Source: an uncultured Gammaproteobacteria bacterium
GTDB lineage: Bacteria > Pseudomonadota > Gammaproteobacteria > HK1
Assembly (NCBI GenBank): GCA_958295835.1
Contig: OY282378.1
Span: 806,001-870,000, forward strand
Direction of reading: 5' to 3'
Length of the DNA: 64,000 bases
Below are positions 19,013 through 28,800 of the stretch, in pieces. Numbering within the stretch: the first letter of the stretch is position 1; every line of letters begins with the position of its first letter. Made by a program: the position numbers and the translations under genes. The notes below the pieces were generated by a model. That model saw only the letters and a program-made list of their open reading frames with translations, was not told the origin of the DNA and did not search any database.

Positions 19013-19058
19013 GTTCCCACAACGGGAATCATACTACCCATTTCGGGAATGATGTCAA
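19013..19058 (-). promoter_or_regulatory. Promoter with two TTCCC-N5-GGG operators for the wHTH-NTase/HEPN operon
   Basis: On the minus strand TTGACA (19053-19058) is a perfect -35 box. TAGTAT (16-base spacing) or TATGAT (19-base spacing) gives the -10 region. Two inverted repeats, TTCCCgaaatGGGTA and TTCCCgttgtGGGAA, are spaced about 20 bases apart. The first lies between the boxes and the second just downstream of -10, reaching the ATG. This is an ideal layout for repression by the dimeric winged-helix protein encoded downstream. Confidence 0.65.
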
Positions 19059-19305
19059 TCCCGGCATCGGTGCTGCCGGTAGTCATCTCCGTTCCATGTC
19101 GTAGCACTCGGCGAGCTTCGCAAATTGGCCTGTTCCAGCCCGACGTCAGTGGCGTCGTCAATCATCAGGTGGTTCGAATCAAGCCACTATCGAGTCGGAC
19201 TCTTGCCGGGGTGTGCGATTTCGCGGATTTGGTTCTGACATCCTGATGAGCAGTTGTCGCTTCTGTTTCCGGATCGATCTTTCTATCATCCGCTCCAGAG
19301 TCTTG

Positions 19306-19360
19306 TCCAACGAGAGATGAGCCTGAAGGGAGGGGGTGACTCCAACGAGAAGTGAGCCTG
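19306..19360 (+). repeat. Direct repeats at the left end of the dead transposase
   Basis: TCCAACGAGAGATGAGCCTG (19306-19325) and TCCAACGAGAAGTGAGCCTG (19341-19360) are near-identical 20-base direct repeats, 35 bases apart, just before the transposase fragment. They look like the multiple transposase-binding sites of an insertion-sequence end. A short TGAGCCTG is also seen at 19891-19898 past the fragment. Confidence 0.55.
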
Positions 19361-19387
19361 TAGCGTGGGGTCTGGGATCATCGGAGG

Positions 19388-19850
19388 ATGATCGTGACGC
19401 TACAGACCGAACGGGTCCGGACGCTGGACCAGGTGCGAGCCTTCGTCGAGGGCAGCGAGGCGGTGGACCCCCGTACCCGCTTTCGCGAGCACAAGCTTTC
19501 ACGGGGGCGGGCTTTTGCGGGGGCGGACCGGGAGTCCGTCTGCGAGTTCGTGCGCCGGGCGCTGGTGCGGTCGGGCTACGAGCGGCTCGGCAAGTCGGAC
19601 AAGGGGCTGGTCAGGCGCTATCTGGCGAAGGTGACGGGGTTGTCGAGGGCGCAACTGACCCGGCTCATAGGCCAGCATCGCGAGACCAGGCGCATCGAGG
19701 ACCGGCGCAGTGGTGCGCCGGCGCGCCCCTTCGAGCGGCGCTACACGCGGGCTGACATCGGGCAACTGGCGGCGGTGGACGCGGCGTTGGGTCAGATGTC
19801 GGGGCCAGCCACGCGATCCGGGGATCCATCCGCGGATGCGGCGTGGGAGA
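19388..19850 (+). pseudogene. Integrase/transposase fragment (N-terminal domain only)
   Basis: The frame opens MIVTLQTERVRTLDQVRAF and continues with KGLVRRYLAKVTGLSRAQ and RRYTRADIGQLAAVDAALG, followed by QMSGPATR. This is the N-terminal helix-turn-helix part of a widespread DDE integrase-type transposase. The catalytic core is missing after about residue 140, and the frame then runs into unrelated sequence. The ORF to 19924 is therefore a dead fragment. It lies directly upstream of hisA, where it has probably displaced the rest of a his operon. Confidence 0.75.
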
Positions 19851-19997
19851 TCAGGCCAGTTGCCGAGCGGACGCCGGCTCCCGATCCACATGAGCCTGCA
19901 TCTGGTACTTTTTCAAGCACCTGATTAGTATCCGCAGGCATAGGGAGAGCGACCTGACGCCGGGAGCCTGCTCGTCACTTTCGGCGACACGAGCAAG

Positions 19998-20741
19998 ATG
20001 CTTCTCATCCCCGCCATCGACATCAAGGACCGCAAGTGCGTGCGCCTGCGCGAAGGGCGCATGGACACTGCGACCGTGTTCTCGGACGACCCCGTGGCGA
20101 CGGCGACGCGCTGGGTCGAGGCCGGCGCCCGCCGGCTTCACGTCGTCGACCTCGACGGGGCGTTCGCCGGTGAGCCGAAGAACGCCGGGGTCGTTCGGGA
20201 CATCGTCGAGGCGCATCCCGACGTCCCGGTACAGGTCGGGGGTGGCATCCGGAGCGAGGAGACGGTCGAGACGTACATTCAGGCCGGCGTCCGATTCGTC
20301 ATCCTGGGAACCAGGGCGGTGGCGGCGCCGCACTTCGTGGCCGATCTCTGCGTCGAGTTTCCCGCACACGTCATCGTCGCCCTCGACGTCAGGGACGGCA
20401 GGCTCGCGGTGGACGGATGGTCGAAGCTGTCCCATCACGATCCCTTCGATCTCGCCCGCCAATTCGAGCGCGACGGGGTGGAGGCTTTCGTGTTCACCGA
20501 TATCGGCCGCGACGGAATGATGAGCGGGGTGAACGTGGAGGCGACGGCGGCCCTCGCGCGCAAGGTGTCGGTGCCGGTCATCGCATCGGGAGGGATCCGG
20601 GATCTCGACGACGTGCGTGCGCTCTGCGCGGTTGCCGACGACGGCGTCGAGGCGGCCATCACGGGGCGCGCGATCTACGAAGGCACCCTGGATTTCGCCG
20701 AAGCGCAGCAACTGGCCGACGAGCTGGCCCCCGGTCCCTGA
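19998..20741 (+). CDS. hisA: 1-(5-phosphoribosyl)-5-[(5-phosphoribosylamino)methylideneamino]imidazole-4-carboxamide isomerase
   Basis: 247 residues. TIM-barrel enzyme of histidine synthesis. It opens [20 protein letters not shown] with the catalytic D8, has QVGGGIRS and a second Asp in [12 protein letters not shown], and the phosphate-binding [12 protein letters not shown]. The length is normal. It is followed four bases later by hisF, forming hisA-hisF. hisH, usually just upstream, is absent; a transposase remnant stands in that position. Confidence 0.96.
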   Translation: MLLIPAIDIKDRKCVRLREGRMDTATVFSDDPVATATRWVEAGARRLHVVDLDGAFAGEPKNAGVVRDIVEAHPDVPVQVGGGIRSEETVETYIQAGVRFVILGTRAVAAPHFVADLCVEFPAHVIVALDVRDGRLAVDGWSKLSHHDPFDLARQFERDGVEAFVFTDIGRDGMMSGVNVEATAALARKVSVPVIASGGIRDLDDVRALCAVADDGVEAAITGRAIYEGTLDFAEAQQLADELAPGP

Positions 20742-20745
20742 CGCG

Positions 20746-21522
20746 ATGGCGCTCGCCAAGCGCATCATTCCCTGCCTCGACATCGATGCCGGGCGGGTCG
20801 TCAAGGGCGTGAAGTTCGTCGATATCCGCGACGCGGGAGATCCGGTGGAGGCTGCGCGGCGCTACGACGAGCAGGGTGCCGACGAGCTCTGCTTCCTCGA
20901 CATCACGGCCTCGTCCGACGAGCGCGACACGATGATCGCGGTCGTCGAGGCCGTCGCCGCCGAAGTGTTCATCCCGCTCACCGTGGGCGGCGGTGTCCGC
21001 GACATCGACGACATCCGGCGCCTCCTCAACGCGGGGGCCGACAAGGTGTCGATCAACACCGCGGCGGTGTTCGAGCCGGAGCTCGTCGCCCGCGCCGCGG
21101 CGCGCTTCGGGTCGCAGTGCATCGTCGTCGCGGTCGATGCGAAGCAGGTGGAGAACGGGGCCGGCGGCTCCCCGCGCTGGGAGGTGTTCACCCACGGCGG
21201 ACGGCGAGCCACGGGGCTCGACGCGGTCGCCTGGTGCGGGCGCATGGCCGGGCTCGGCGCCGGCGAGATCCTGCTGACCAGCATGGACCGGGACGGGACC
21301 CGCGACGGGTTCGATCTGGCGTTGACCGGCGCGGTCTGCGCCGCGGTCCCGGTCCCGGTGATCGCATCGGGTGGGGTCGGCACCCTGGACCACCTCGCAG
21401 ACGGGATCGTCGAAGGCGGCGCCGACGCGGTACTCGCGGCGAGCATCTTCCACTTCGGGGAGTACGGCATCGCCGAGGCCAAGCGGCATCTCGCCAGCCG
21501 CGGCATCGAGGTGCGGCAATAG
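20746..21522 (+). CDS. hisF: Imidazole glycerol phosphate synthase, cyclase subunit
   Basis: 258 residues from [24 protein letters not shown]-barrel cyclase that uses ammonia from HisH to form IGP and AICAR. The catalytic aspartates are D11 in PCLDID and the D of [11 protein letters not shown], and VGGGVRD and VIASGGVG are the phosphate loops. It is paired with hisA, but neither hisH, hisI nor hisE is in the window, so the rest of the pathway is elsewhere. Confidence 0.96.
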   Translation: MALAKRIIPCLDIDAGRVVKGVKFVDIRDAGDPVEAARRYDEQGADELCFLDITASSDERDTMIAVVEAVAAEVFIPLTVGGGVRDIDDIRRLLNAGADKVSINTAAVFEPELVARAAARFGSQCIVVAVDAKQVENGAGGSPRWEVFTHGGRRATGLDAVAWCGRMAGLGAGEILLTSMDRDGTRDGFDLALTGAVCAAVPVPVIASGGVGTLDHLADGIVEGGADAVLAASIFHFGEYGIAEAKRHLASRGIEVRQ

Positions 21523-21534
21523 CAGCTCGGAGCG

Positions 21535-21560
21535 GGTCGCTCCGGCGTCATCGAGCGACC
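21535..21560. terminator. Hairpin between convergent hisF and dam
   Basis: GGTCGCTC and GAGCGACC form a perfect 8-base stem with a 10-base loop in the 80-base space where hisF and the dam gene meet. There is no T tract on either strand, so a bidirectional stem that stabilises or ends both messages is plausible but unproven. Confidence 0.4.
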
Positions 21561-21602
21561 GGAGACGTGCGTGGAGTACCGGCCGCGGCGCTCCGGCCGG
21601 GG

Positions 21603-22430
21603 TCAGTCGATGTTGCGGATCGCCAGGATCTCCGATGCCGGGGTGCGGTCACCGGTACGGCTGATGAAGCGAGGTCCGTCGAGAACGTCCATCTTGAACC
21701 CGAGGCCGAGATAGAGCGCCACGATTCGATCCGTGGCCTGGTTCGACGCCACCACCGGACCGGGGTGGCGGGCGAGCCAGGCCGCGAGGCGCTCCTGTGC
21801 GTCCCAATCGAAGCCGTCGCTCGCGTACTGGCGGAACTGGACGTCGTAAGGCGGGTCGGCGTAGATGAAGTCCTTCGGCGATACCTCGATCGACTCGAAG
21901 TCGCCACCGGAAAAGACCCATCGTGAGAGCGGCCCGGCGTATGCCCTGAAATCCGAGGCATACCTGATCGCCGAGTAGCTTCCGAACGGCACGTTGAACT
22001 CCCCGCGCCGATTGAAGCGGCACAGTCCATTGAATCCCGTGCGGTTGAGGTAGTAGAACAGCTCCGCCGCCTTGCGGCTCCCCCGCCCGCGGGCCGTGGT
22101 CGCCAGCCGGTTGAACTCGGTGCGATGCCGGTAGTAGAGCTCGCTCTCGTTCCTCATCGGGATCCTGACCACGAGTCCGCGCTGCAGATGCCGGTAGAAA
22201 TCGACCAGGTGCGGGTTGGCGTCGTTGAGCAGCGCCCGGCGGGGATTGAGGCCAAGCGCAATCGCAAGCCCGCCGCAGAACGGCTCGACCAGGCGCCGGC
22301 GTGTGAACTTGCGCCAGAGCGGCGCAACGTGCGGCACCAGCCAGCGCTTGCCGCCCGCCCATTTGAGCGGGGGTTTCAGCGTCGGCCAGCGCGGCTCGCC
22401 GTCGTGTCGGGTCGTCGCGGCAGTGGCCAC
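21603..22430 (-). CDS. dam: DNA adenine methylase (Dam family)
   Basis: 275 residues from a GTG; longer starts upstream have no family similarity. PLKWAGGKRWLVP and VEPFCGGLAIAL form the AdoMet site (FxGG), and YADPPYD is the catalytic DPPY motif; LFYYLNRTGFNGLCRFN is the DNA-contact block. These are the features of GATC-methylating Dam enzymes. No restriction partner is beside it, so it is an orphan or regulatory methylase, or a phage-type one. It is transcribed away from the MazEF pair. Confidence 0.88.
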   Translation of the reverse strand: MATAATTRHDGEPRWPTLKPPLKWAGGKRWLVPHVAPLWRKFTRRRLVEPFCGGLAIALGLNPRRALLNDANPHLVDFYRHLQRGLVVRIPMRNESELYYRHRTEFNRLATTARGRGSRKAAELFYYLNRTGFNGLCRFNRRGEFNVPFGSYSAIRYASDFRAYAGPLSRWVFSGGDFESIEVSPKDFIYADPPYDVQFRQYASDGFDWDAQERLAAWLARHPGPVVASNQATDRIVALYLGLGFKMDVLDGPRFISRTGDRTPASEILAIRNID

Positions 22431-22695
22431 ATCCCGGTACCGAGGAAGATGATCGGATCGGCTCCCGGCGTGCTGCCCCGGGGGCCGGATGCGCTCGCGA
22501 GGCCGCGGGGACGGGGCTCCGGGCAGCCGCACATGCGCATCATAACCGACCCACCGATCAGGTCGCGTCCGCGGGATGACGGGGAAAATGAATTCAATTC
22601 TTCCTTCGCCGCAGGAGCCGGGTCAGGCTTTGCCCTGCCGGCAATGGAGAGCGATGCGGGAGGCATCGCAACGTTGACGACGGGATGCCGGCGTA

Positions 22696-22708
22696 ATTAC
22701 TCTGTAAT
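22696..22708 (+). promoter_or_regulatory. ATTAC-N3-GTAAT inverted repeat upstream of the mazE-like gene
   Basis: ATTACtctGTAAT lies about 25 bases before the antitoxin ATG in an AT-rich patch within GC-rich surroundings. AbrB/MazE-type antitoxins, alone or with the toxin, bind such palindromes to repress their operon. The position next to the start codon fits an operator. Confidence 0.5.
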
Positions 22709-22732
22709 CACTGACTTTCGAGGAATCGCACG

Positions 22733-22984
22733 ATGAAAGTGAAGCTGGTCCCCGTCGGCAATTCCAGAGGCGTCCGGATCCCCCAGGCATTCATCAGGGC
22801 ATGTGGGTTCGAGGATCATGTCGATATGCGCATCGAGAAGAACGCGATCGTTCTGGTGGCGCCCCGCTGCCCTCGCCAGAATTGGGACGCCGCTTTCGAG
22901 AAGATGGCGGCCGCGGGAGACGACGCGCTTCTCCTTCCCGATCACGCCGCGAGCGACTGGGACGACACGGAGTGGGAGTGGTGA
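22733..22984 (+). CDS. AbrB/MazE-type antitoxin
   Basis: 83 residues. The N-terminal half, MKVKLVPVGNSRGVRIPQAF, is the swapped-hairpin DNA-binding domain of MazE/AbrB proteins (VGNSRGVRIPQ is the core). The C-terminal half is acidic and ends DWDDTEWEW, the kind of flexible Trp/acid tail that inserts into the toxin active site. It is the first gene of a coupled pair. Confidence 0.88.
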   Translation: MKVKLVPVGNSRGVRIPQAFIRACGFEDHVDMRIEKNAIVLVAPRCPRQNWDAAFEKMAAAGDDALLLPDHAASDWDDTEWEW

Positions 22985-23310
22985 CGGCGACCCGTCGTTA
23001 CGACGTGCATCTCGTCAGCCTTGATCCGACCCGCGGCCGGGAGATCCGAAAAATCCGTCCTTGCGTCGTCGTCTCACCGGACGAAATGAATCGGCACATT
23101 CGGACGGTGATCGTCGCGCCGATGACGTCGGTCAAGCGCGACTATCCCACGCGGATAGATGTCACGTTCCAGGACAGGGCGGGGCAAGTCGTCCTGGATC
23201 AAGTACGTACGGTGGACAAGGCACGGCTCGTCAGACGTCTGGGCCGTTTGCCGGAAGATCGGGCCCGGGTGATTGCGGATACCCTCCAGAGCATGTTCGC
23301 CTTCGAATAA
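22981..23310 (+). CDS. MazF-type endoribonuclease toxin
   Basis: 109 residues from a GTG that overlaps the antitoxin stop (GTGA). YDVHLVSLDPTRGREIRKIR is the usual MazF/PemK start with conserved Arg residues; RPCVVVSP, VIVAPMTS and GQVVLDQVRTVDKARL follow, the last containing the catalytic-site residues. It cleaves single-stranded RNA at short sequences when released by the antitoxin. The pair appears intact. Confidence 0.9.
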   Translation: MTATRRYDVHLVSLDPTRGREIRKIRPCVVVSPDEMNRHIRTVIVAPMTSVKRDYPTRIDVTFQDRAGQVVLDQVRTVDKARLVRRLGRLPEDRARVIADTLQSMFAFE

Positions 23311-23546
23311 CGCCTGATTGACGCCACTTCCACCCATCCGCGGCTGTTCCGTCCATCCCCTGCTTCACCGGTCATCCGGATCAGCGGGTCGTCCCGCCTG
23401 TTCTCCGGGAGGTCGGATGCCTGACCCCGTGGCGCGGCGGTTGCGGCCGGCGCATGGCGGGTCAGCGCGCGCAACGGGTATTCTGCGCATCCTCCCGTGA
23501 CCCGGCGTCAGGTGCGCCGGCGGGCCGGACAGGAGTGGACACGCGC

Positions 23547-25901
23547 ATGGAACGGATCGTCTCCCTGGACGTGCTGCGCATGAGCGACGTGGCCCGCGCC
23601 GGCGGGAAGAACGCCTCGCTCGGCGAGATGATCGGCGAGCTGTCGGCGGCGGGGGTGCGCGTCCCCGGCGGGTTCGCGACCACCGCGGACGCCTTCCGCG
23701 AGTTCCTCGCCCGCGACGGGCTTGCCGAGAGGATCCGGCGGCGGCTCGCCGATCTCGACATCGGCGACGTCCGGGCGCTCGCCTCCGCCGGCGGCGAGAT
23801 CCGCGGATGGATCAGTGCGGCGCCGTTCCCCGAGGCGCTGGAACGCGAGCTGCGCGCGCACTACGCGGAGATGTCGGCCGATGCGCCGGACCTCGCGGTG
23901 GCGGTGCGCTCCTCCGCCACTGCGGAGGATCTGCCCGAGGCGTCCTTCGCGGGCCAGCAGGAGACACTGCTCAACGTGCGCGGCGCGGACGCGCTGGTGG
24001 GCGCGGTGCACGAGGTGTTCGCCTCCCTGTTCAACGACCGCGCGATCTCCTACCGCGCGCACCAGGGCTTCGCGCACGATGAAGTCGCGCTCTCCGCCGG
24101 CATCCAGCGCATGGTGAGGAGCGACCTGGGGGCGAGCGGCGTGGCCTTCACCATCGACACCGAGTCGGGGTTCGAGGACGTGGTGCTGATCACCGCGGCG
24201 TGGGGGCTGGGGGAGATGGTGGTGCAGGGCCAGGTCAACCCCGACGAGTTCTACGTGCACAAACCCACGCTCGAAGCAGGACGCCCGGCGATCCTGCGCC
24301 GCGAGCGCGGCAGCAAGGCGCTGAAGATGGTCTATCACGACGATCCGGCCGAGCGGGTCGCCGTCGTGGACGTGCCTCTCGAGGATCGTCGCCGGTTCTC
24401 GCTGGACGACGAGGAGGTCGTCGCACTTGCCCGGTACGCGGTGGCCATCGAGCGCCACTACGGGCAGGCGATGGACGTCGAGTGGGCGCGGGACGGCGTG
24501 GACGGTCGCATCTACATCCTCCAGGCCCGCCCGGAGACGGTGCAGAGCCGTCTCGCGGGACAGGCGGTCGAGCGCTTCGAGCTGAAGGAGCGCGGGGAGG
24601 TGCTGGCCGAGGGCCGCAGCATCGGCCAGCGCATCGGCGCCGGCGCCGCGCGGCTGGTGCTGGAAGCGGGGCAGATGGACAAGGTGCGCGAAGGCGACGT
24701 CCTCGTCACCGACATGACCGACCCCGACTGGGAGCCGGTGATGAAGCGCACCGCCGCGATCGTGACCAACCGCGGGGGCCGGACCTGCCACGCCGCCATC
24801 ATCGCCCGCGAGCTGGGGATCCCGGCGGTGGTCGGGACCGGCGATGCGACCCGAACGATAAGCGAGGGAGCCGAGGTGACCGTCTCCTGCGCCGAGGGGG
24901 ACACCGGATACGTCTACGCGGGGAGGCTCGACTTCGAGCTGCGCCGGCTGGACGTGGAGACGATGCCTGCGGTTCCGTTCAAGATCGCGATGAACGTCGG
25001 CAACCCGGACCGTGCGTTCTCGTTCCGGGCCCTGCCCAACGCCGGGGTGGGTCTCGCGCGGCTGGAGTTCATCATCGGCCACTCGATCGGCGTGCATCCA
25101 CGGGCGCTGCTCGAATTCGACCGGCTCCCCGATGCGCTCCGGGAGCGTGTGCGCGAACGGAGCGCGGGCTACGAGAGCCCCGTGTCGTTCTTCGTCGAGA
25201 AGCTGGTGGAAGGCGTGGCGACGATCGCCGCCGCATTCCATCCCAAGCCCGTGATCGTCCGTCTGTCCGATTTCAAGTCCGACGAGTACGCCAACCTCGT
25301 CGGCGGGGAGCTCTACGAGCCCGGGGAAGCGAACCCGATGCTCGGGTTTCGCGGGGCGTCACGCTACCTGTCGGATGACTTCCGCCCGAGCTTCGAGCTG
25401 GAGTGCCGCGCCATGCGCAGGGTGCGCGACGAGATGGGCTTCACCAACGTCGAGCTGATGATCCCGTTCGTGCGCACGCTCGACGAGGCCCGCGAGGTCG
25501 TGGATCTGCTCGCCCGCAACGGCCTGGAGCGCGGACTGAACGGTCTCAGGATCATCATGATGTGCGAGGTACCGTCGAACGCGATCCTCGCCGAGGAGTT
25601 TCTCGAACACTTCGACGGCTTCTCCATCGGCTCGAACGACCTGACCCAGATGACGCTGGGCCTCGACCGGAACTCCGAGCTGGTGGCCTCGCGCTTCGAC
25701 GAGCGCGACCCTGCCGTGAAGGTGCTGCTCCACCACGCGATCACCGCCTGCCGCAAGCATGGAAAGTACGTGGGGATCTGTGGCCAGGGGCCGTCCGACC
25801 ACCCCGACCTCGCGCGCTGGCTGATGAAGGAGGGGATCGGGAGCGTGTCGCTGAATCCCGATTCGGTGGTGGAGACCTGGCTGTATCTCGGGCGCGAGTG
25901 A
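23547..25901 (+). CDS. ppsA: Phosphoenolpyruvate synthase
   Basis: 784 residues from [20 protein letters not shown]. It converts pyruvate, ATP and water to PEP, AMP and Pi for gluconeogenesis. The N-terminal ATP-grasp domain has [20 protein letters not shown], the swivelling domain has the phospho-histidine in [15 protein letters not shown] near residue 420, and the C-terminal PEP/pyruvate barrel has LNPDSV and [16 protein letters not shown]. Length is normal. The gene for its regulator PpsR is not visible next to it. Confidence 0.95.
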   Translation: MERIVSLDVLRMSDVARAGGKNASLGEMIGELSAAGVRVPGGFATTADAFREFLARDGLAERIRRRLADLDIGDVRALASAGGEIRGWISAAPFPEALERELRAHYAEMSADAPDLAVAVRSSATAEDLPEASFAGQQETLLNVRGADALVGAVHEVFASLFNDRAISYRAHQGFAHDEVALSAGIQRMVRSDLGASGVAFTIDTESGFEDVVLITAAWGLGEMVVQGQVNPDEFYVHKPTLEAGRPAILRRERGSKALKMVYHDDPAERVAVVDVPLEDRRRFSLDDEEVVALARYAVAIERHYGQAMDVEWARDGVDGRIYILQARPETVQSRLAGQAVERFELKERGEVLAEGRSIGQRIGAGAARLVLEAGQMDKVREGDVLVTDMTDPDWEPVMKRTAAIVTNRGGRTCHAAIIARELGIPAVVGTGDATRTISEGAEVTVSCAEGDTGYVYAGRLDFELRRLDVETMPAVPFKIAMNVGNPDRAFSFRALPNAGVGLARLEFIIGHSIGVHPRALLEFDRLPDALRERVRERSAGYESPVSFFVEKLVEGVATIAAAFHPKPVIVRLSDFKSDEYANLVGGELYEPGEANPMLGFRGASRYLSDDFRPSFELECRAMRRVRDEMGFTNVELMIPFVRTLDEAREVVDLLARNGLERGLNGLRIIMMCEVPSNAILAEEFLEHFDGFSIGSNDLTQMTLGLDRNSELVASRFDERDPAVKVLLHHAITACRKHGKYVGICGQGPSDHPDLARWLMKEGIGSVSLNPDSVVETWLYLGRE

Positions 25902-25922
25902 ACCGTTCCACAACCTTGCCGG

Positions 25923-25960
25923 CCAGCGCCGCAGACGGGCGAGGAACAGTCTTGTTCCAT
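25923..25960. repeat. 38-bp palindromic repeat, copy 1
   Basis: The core is GGAACA-gtct-TGTTCC, preceded by GCAGACGGGCGA. A second copy is at 59766-59803, 34 kb away in the same orientation, with 32 of 38 bases the same. This copy lies between ppsA and ureA. Confidence 0.65.
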
Positions 25961-26198
25961 GCAGGCGTTCCGCCCTCCGTCGCCACGTGAATCATACCGC
26001 CAGCTCCGAGGACCCAGCGCCTGTTCGTGCTCACGTAGCGTTGGATTCAGCCCCTCCGTTCATGCGCCCCTGGCGTTGGACAAGGCTACCGGTTGCAGTC
26101 CCGGCATTCCCGGCGGATGATCGAGGGGTATGGCCCGAGGGCTCTCCGGGCCTTGTGCCACGCCTCGATTCATCGCCCGGGGCGCAAGGAAGGACGAC

Positions 26199-26501
26199 AT
26201 GGAGCTGTCGCCCCGCGAGAAGGACAAGCTTCTGGTATTCACCGCCGCCCTGCTCGCGGAACGCCGCAAGGCGCGGGGCCTGAAGCTCAACTACCCGGAA
26301 GCGGTGGCCTTCATCTCCGCCGCCATCCTGGAAGGCGCCCGCGAAGGCCGGACAGTGGCGGAACTGATGAGCCATGGCACGACCCTGCTCGGCCGCGACG
26401 AGGTCATGGACGGGGTGCCGGAAATGATCGACGAGGTCCAGGTCGAGGCGACGTTCCCCGACGGCACGAAGCTCGTCACCGTCCACAACCCCATCCTCTG
26501 A
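26199..26501 (+). CDS. ureA: Urease subunit gamma
   Basis: 100 residues from [18 protein letters not shown], the length of Ure[15 protein letters not shown] and [22 protein letters not shown] C terminus are standard. Structural subunit that packs against UreC. An upstream in-frame ATG at 26130 lacks similarity. It is first in ureABC-EFG; the accessory gene ureD, which usually lies upstream, is absent here. Confidence 0.96.
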   Translation: MELSPREKDKLLVFTAALLAERRKARGLKLNYPEAVAFISAAILEGAREGRTVAELMSHGTTLLGRDEVMDGVPEMIDEVQVEATFPDGTKLVTVHNPIL

Positions 26502-26598
26502 CGGCCCGCGACGACCATGCTCCCCGAGCGCCATCCCCACCCGAACCGCCCGCGATGACCATGCTTCCCGTGTTCCATCCCCACCCGGACCGCATCGG

Positions 26599-26907
26599 AT
26601 GATTCCGGGCGAAGTCTTCGTCGAGGAGGGCGAGCTCTCCCTGAACGAGGGCCGGGCCACCCGGCGCCTCACCGTCGCCAACACCGGGGACCGGCCCGTC
26701 CAGGTCGGCTCCCACTACCATTTCGCGGAAACCAACCCCGCCCTCTCGTTCGAGCGCGAACGGGCGCGCGGCTACCGGCTGGACATCCCGGCCGGGACCG
26801 CGGTCCGGTTCGAGCCGGGACAGGAGCGTGAGGTGGGGCTGATCGCCTTCGCGGGCCGGCGACACGTCATCGGATTCCAGGGTGCGGTCGACGGTCCCGT
26901 GGACTGA
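26599..26907 (+). CDS. ureB: Urease subunit beta
   Basis: 102 residues. [19 protein letters not shown] and [14 protein letters not shown] are the conserved UreB segments. The space between ureA and ureB has an imperfect repeat of CGATGACCATGCTYCCCG (near 26510 and 26555), so a short duplication lies here. Structural subunit of the (alpha beta gamma)3 urease. Confidence 0.96.
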   Translation: MIPGEVFVEEGELSLNEGRATRRLTVANTGDRPVQVGSHYHFAETNPALSFERERARGYRLDIPAGTAVRFEPGQEREVGLIAFAGRRHVIGFQGAVDGPVD

Positions 26908-26919
26908 GCCCTTGAATCC

Positions 26920-28623
26920 ATGAGCACGATCGGCCGGCGGGCTTACGCGGAGATGTTCGGCCCCACTACCGGGGATCGGGTCCGGCTCGGCGACACCGAT
27001 CTGGTGATCGAGGTGGAGGCCGACCGCGCGATCCCCGGCGAGGAGGTCAAGTTCGGGGGCGGCAAGGTGATTCGGGACGGGATGGGACAGAGCCAGCTCG
27101 CCTCCGCCGGCACCGTCGACACGGTCATCACCAACGCGCTCGTCCTCGATCACTGGGGCATCGTCAAGGCCGACGTGGGCATCGAGGACGGACGCATCGC
27201 CAAAATCGGCAAGGCCGGCAACCCCGACACCCAACCGGGGGTGGACGTGGTCATCGGCCCCGGCACCGAAGCCATTGCGGGGGAAGGGCTCATCCTCACC
27301 GCCGGGGCGATCGACGCGCACATCCACTTCATCTGCCCCCAGCAGGTCGAGGACGCCCTGATGTCGGGGGTCACCACCATGCTGGGCGGCGGGACCGGCC
27401 CGGCGGCGGGCACCAACGCCACCACCTGCACCCCCGGCCCCTGGCACATCGAACGCATGCTGGAGGCGGCGGAGGCCCTGCCGGTGAACCTCGGCTTCCT
27501 CGGCAAGGGCAACGCCAGCCGGCCCGCGGCGCTCGAAGAGCAGATCGTGGCGGGTGCCATGGGGCTCAAGCTGCACGAGGACTGGGGCACGACCCCCGCC
27601 GCCATCGACAACTGCCTCGCGGTGGCGGACCGGTTCGACGTCCAGGTTGCGATCCACACCGACACCCTCAACGAGTCGGGCTTCGTCGAGCGCACGTTCG
27701 AGGCGATCGGCGGGCGTACGATCCACACCTACCACACCGAGGGGGCAGGGGGCGGGCATGCACCGGACATCATCAAGGCCTGCGGCGAGGCCAATGTGCT
27801 GCCGTCCAGCACCAACCCCACCCGGCCCTACACCGTGAACACGGTCGACGAGCACCTCGACATGCTGATGGTCTGCCACCACCTGGACAAGAACATCCCG
27901 GAGGACGTGGCGTTCGCGGAGTCTCGCATCCGCCGCGAGACGATCGCGGCCGAGGACATCCTGCACGACCTCGGCGCGTTCTCGATGATCGCCTCCGATT
28001 CCCAGGCGATGGGGCGGGTAGGGGAGGTGGTCACCCGGACCTGGCAGACCGCCCACAAGATGAAGGTGCAGCGGGGCAGCCTTCCCGGCGACGGCGCGCG
28101 CAACGACAACCTGCGCGCCCGCCGCTACGTCGCGAAGTATACCATCAACCCCGCCATCGCCCACGGGCTCGCGCACGAAGTCGGGTCGGTGGAGGAAGGA
28201 AAGCTCGCCGACCTCGTGCTCTGGAAGCCCGCCTTCTTCGGGGTCAAGCCGGCCATGATCATCAAGGGCGGCATGATCGCGGCCGCCCCCATGGGGGATC
28301 CGAATGCGTCGATCCCGACCCCCCAGCCGGTCCACTACCGGCCGATGTTCGGGGCGTTGGGACGGGCGCGGGCGAGCACGAGCGTGACGTTCGTCAGCCG
28401 GGCCGCGGCGGAGGCGGGCGTGGGGGATCGGCTCGGTCTCGGCAAGCGCTGCGTGGCAGTGGTGAACACGCGGAAGGTGGGGAAGCCGGACATGGTCCTG
28501 AACGACTACCTGCCCCGTATCGAAGTGGACCCCCAGACCTACGAGGTAAGGGCGGACGGGGAGCGGCTGGAATGCGAGCCGGCGGCGCAACTGCCGCTCG
28601 CGCAGCGTTACTTCCTGTTCTGA
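26920..28623 (+). CDS. ureC: Urease subunit alpha (catalytic, Ni2+)
   Basis: 567 residues, the family length. It hydrolyses urea to ammonia and carbamate. Nickel ligands are in [11 protein letters not shown], the carbamylated lysine in GLKLHEDWG, further histidines in [10 protein letters not shown] and [14 protein letters not shown], the flap cysteine in MVCHHLDKN and the aspartate in IASDSQAMG. All are present, so the enzyme should be active once assembled by the accessory proteins. Confidence 0.98.
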   Translation: MSTIGRRAYAEMFGPTTGDRVRLGDTDLVIEVEADRAIPGEEVKFGGGKVIRDGMGQSQLASAGTVDTVITNALVLDHWGIVKADVGIEDGRIAKIGKAGNPDTQPGVDVVIGPGTEAIAGEGLILTAGAIDAHIHFICPQQVEDALMSGVTTMLGGGTGPAAGTNATTCTPGPWHIERMLEAAEALPVNLGFLGKGNASRPAALEEQIVAGAMGLKLHEDWGTTPAAIDNCLAVADRFDVQVAIHTDTLNESGFVERTFEAIGGRTIHTYHTEGAGGGHAPDIIKACGEANVLPSSTNPTRPYTVNTVDEHLDMLMVCHHLDKNIPEDVAFAESRIRRETIAAEDILHDLGAFSMIASDSQAMGRVGEVVTRTWQTAHKMKVQRGSLPGDGARNDNLRARRYVAKYTINPAIAHGLAHEVGSVEEGKLADLVLWKPAFFGVKPAMIIKGGMIAAAPMGDPNASIPTPQPVHYRPMFGALGRARASTSVTFVSRAAAEAGVGDRLGLGKRCVAVVNTRKVGKPDMVLNDYLPRIEVDPQTYEVRADGERLECEPAAQLPLAQRYFLF

Positions 28624-28800
28624 CCGGCCGCCACCGATCGGCGATCGGCATCCCGGCCCGCGGCGGCGCGCTCCGTACCATCTCGTTCCGTTCTCCGTTC
28701 CGCTCACCCCCGTCCCTGGTCTCGTCCCCTCCATGTACACGCTGGCCTCACCCTGGGAAGAGTGGCGGCGTTCCGATCCGGCATGGCCCCACGATCCGGC

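Noticed and set aside
19160..19180. TTCGAATCA sequence near the transposase fragment, considered as a tRNA 3' end or integrase attachment site
   Set aside because: The flanking bases do not form a T stem, and no tRNA body is present.
22125..22736. Plus-strand ORF across the dam gene
   Set aside because: It is antisense to Dam motifs; GC-rich codon bias explains the open frame.
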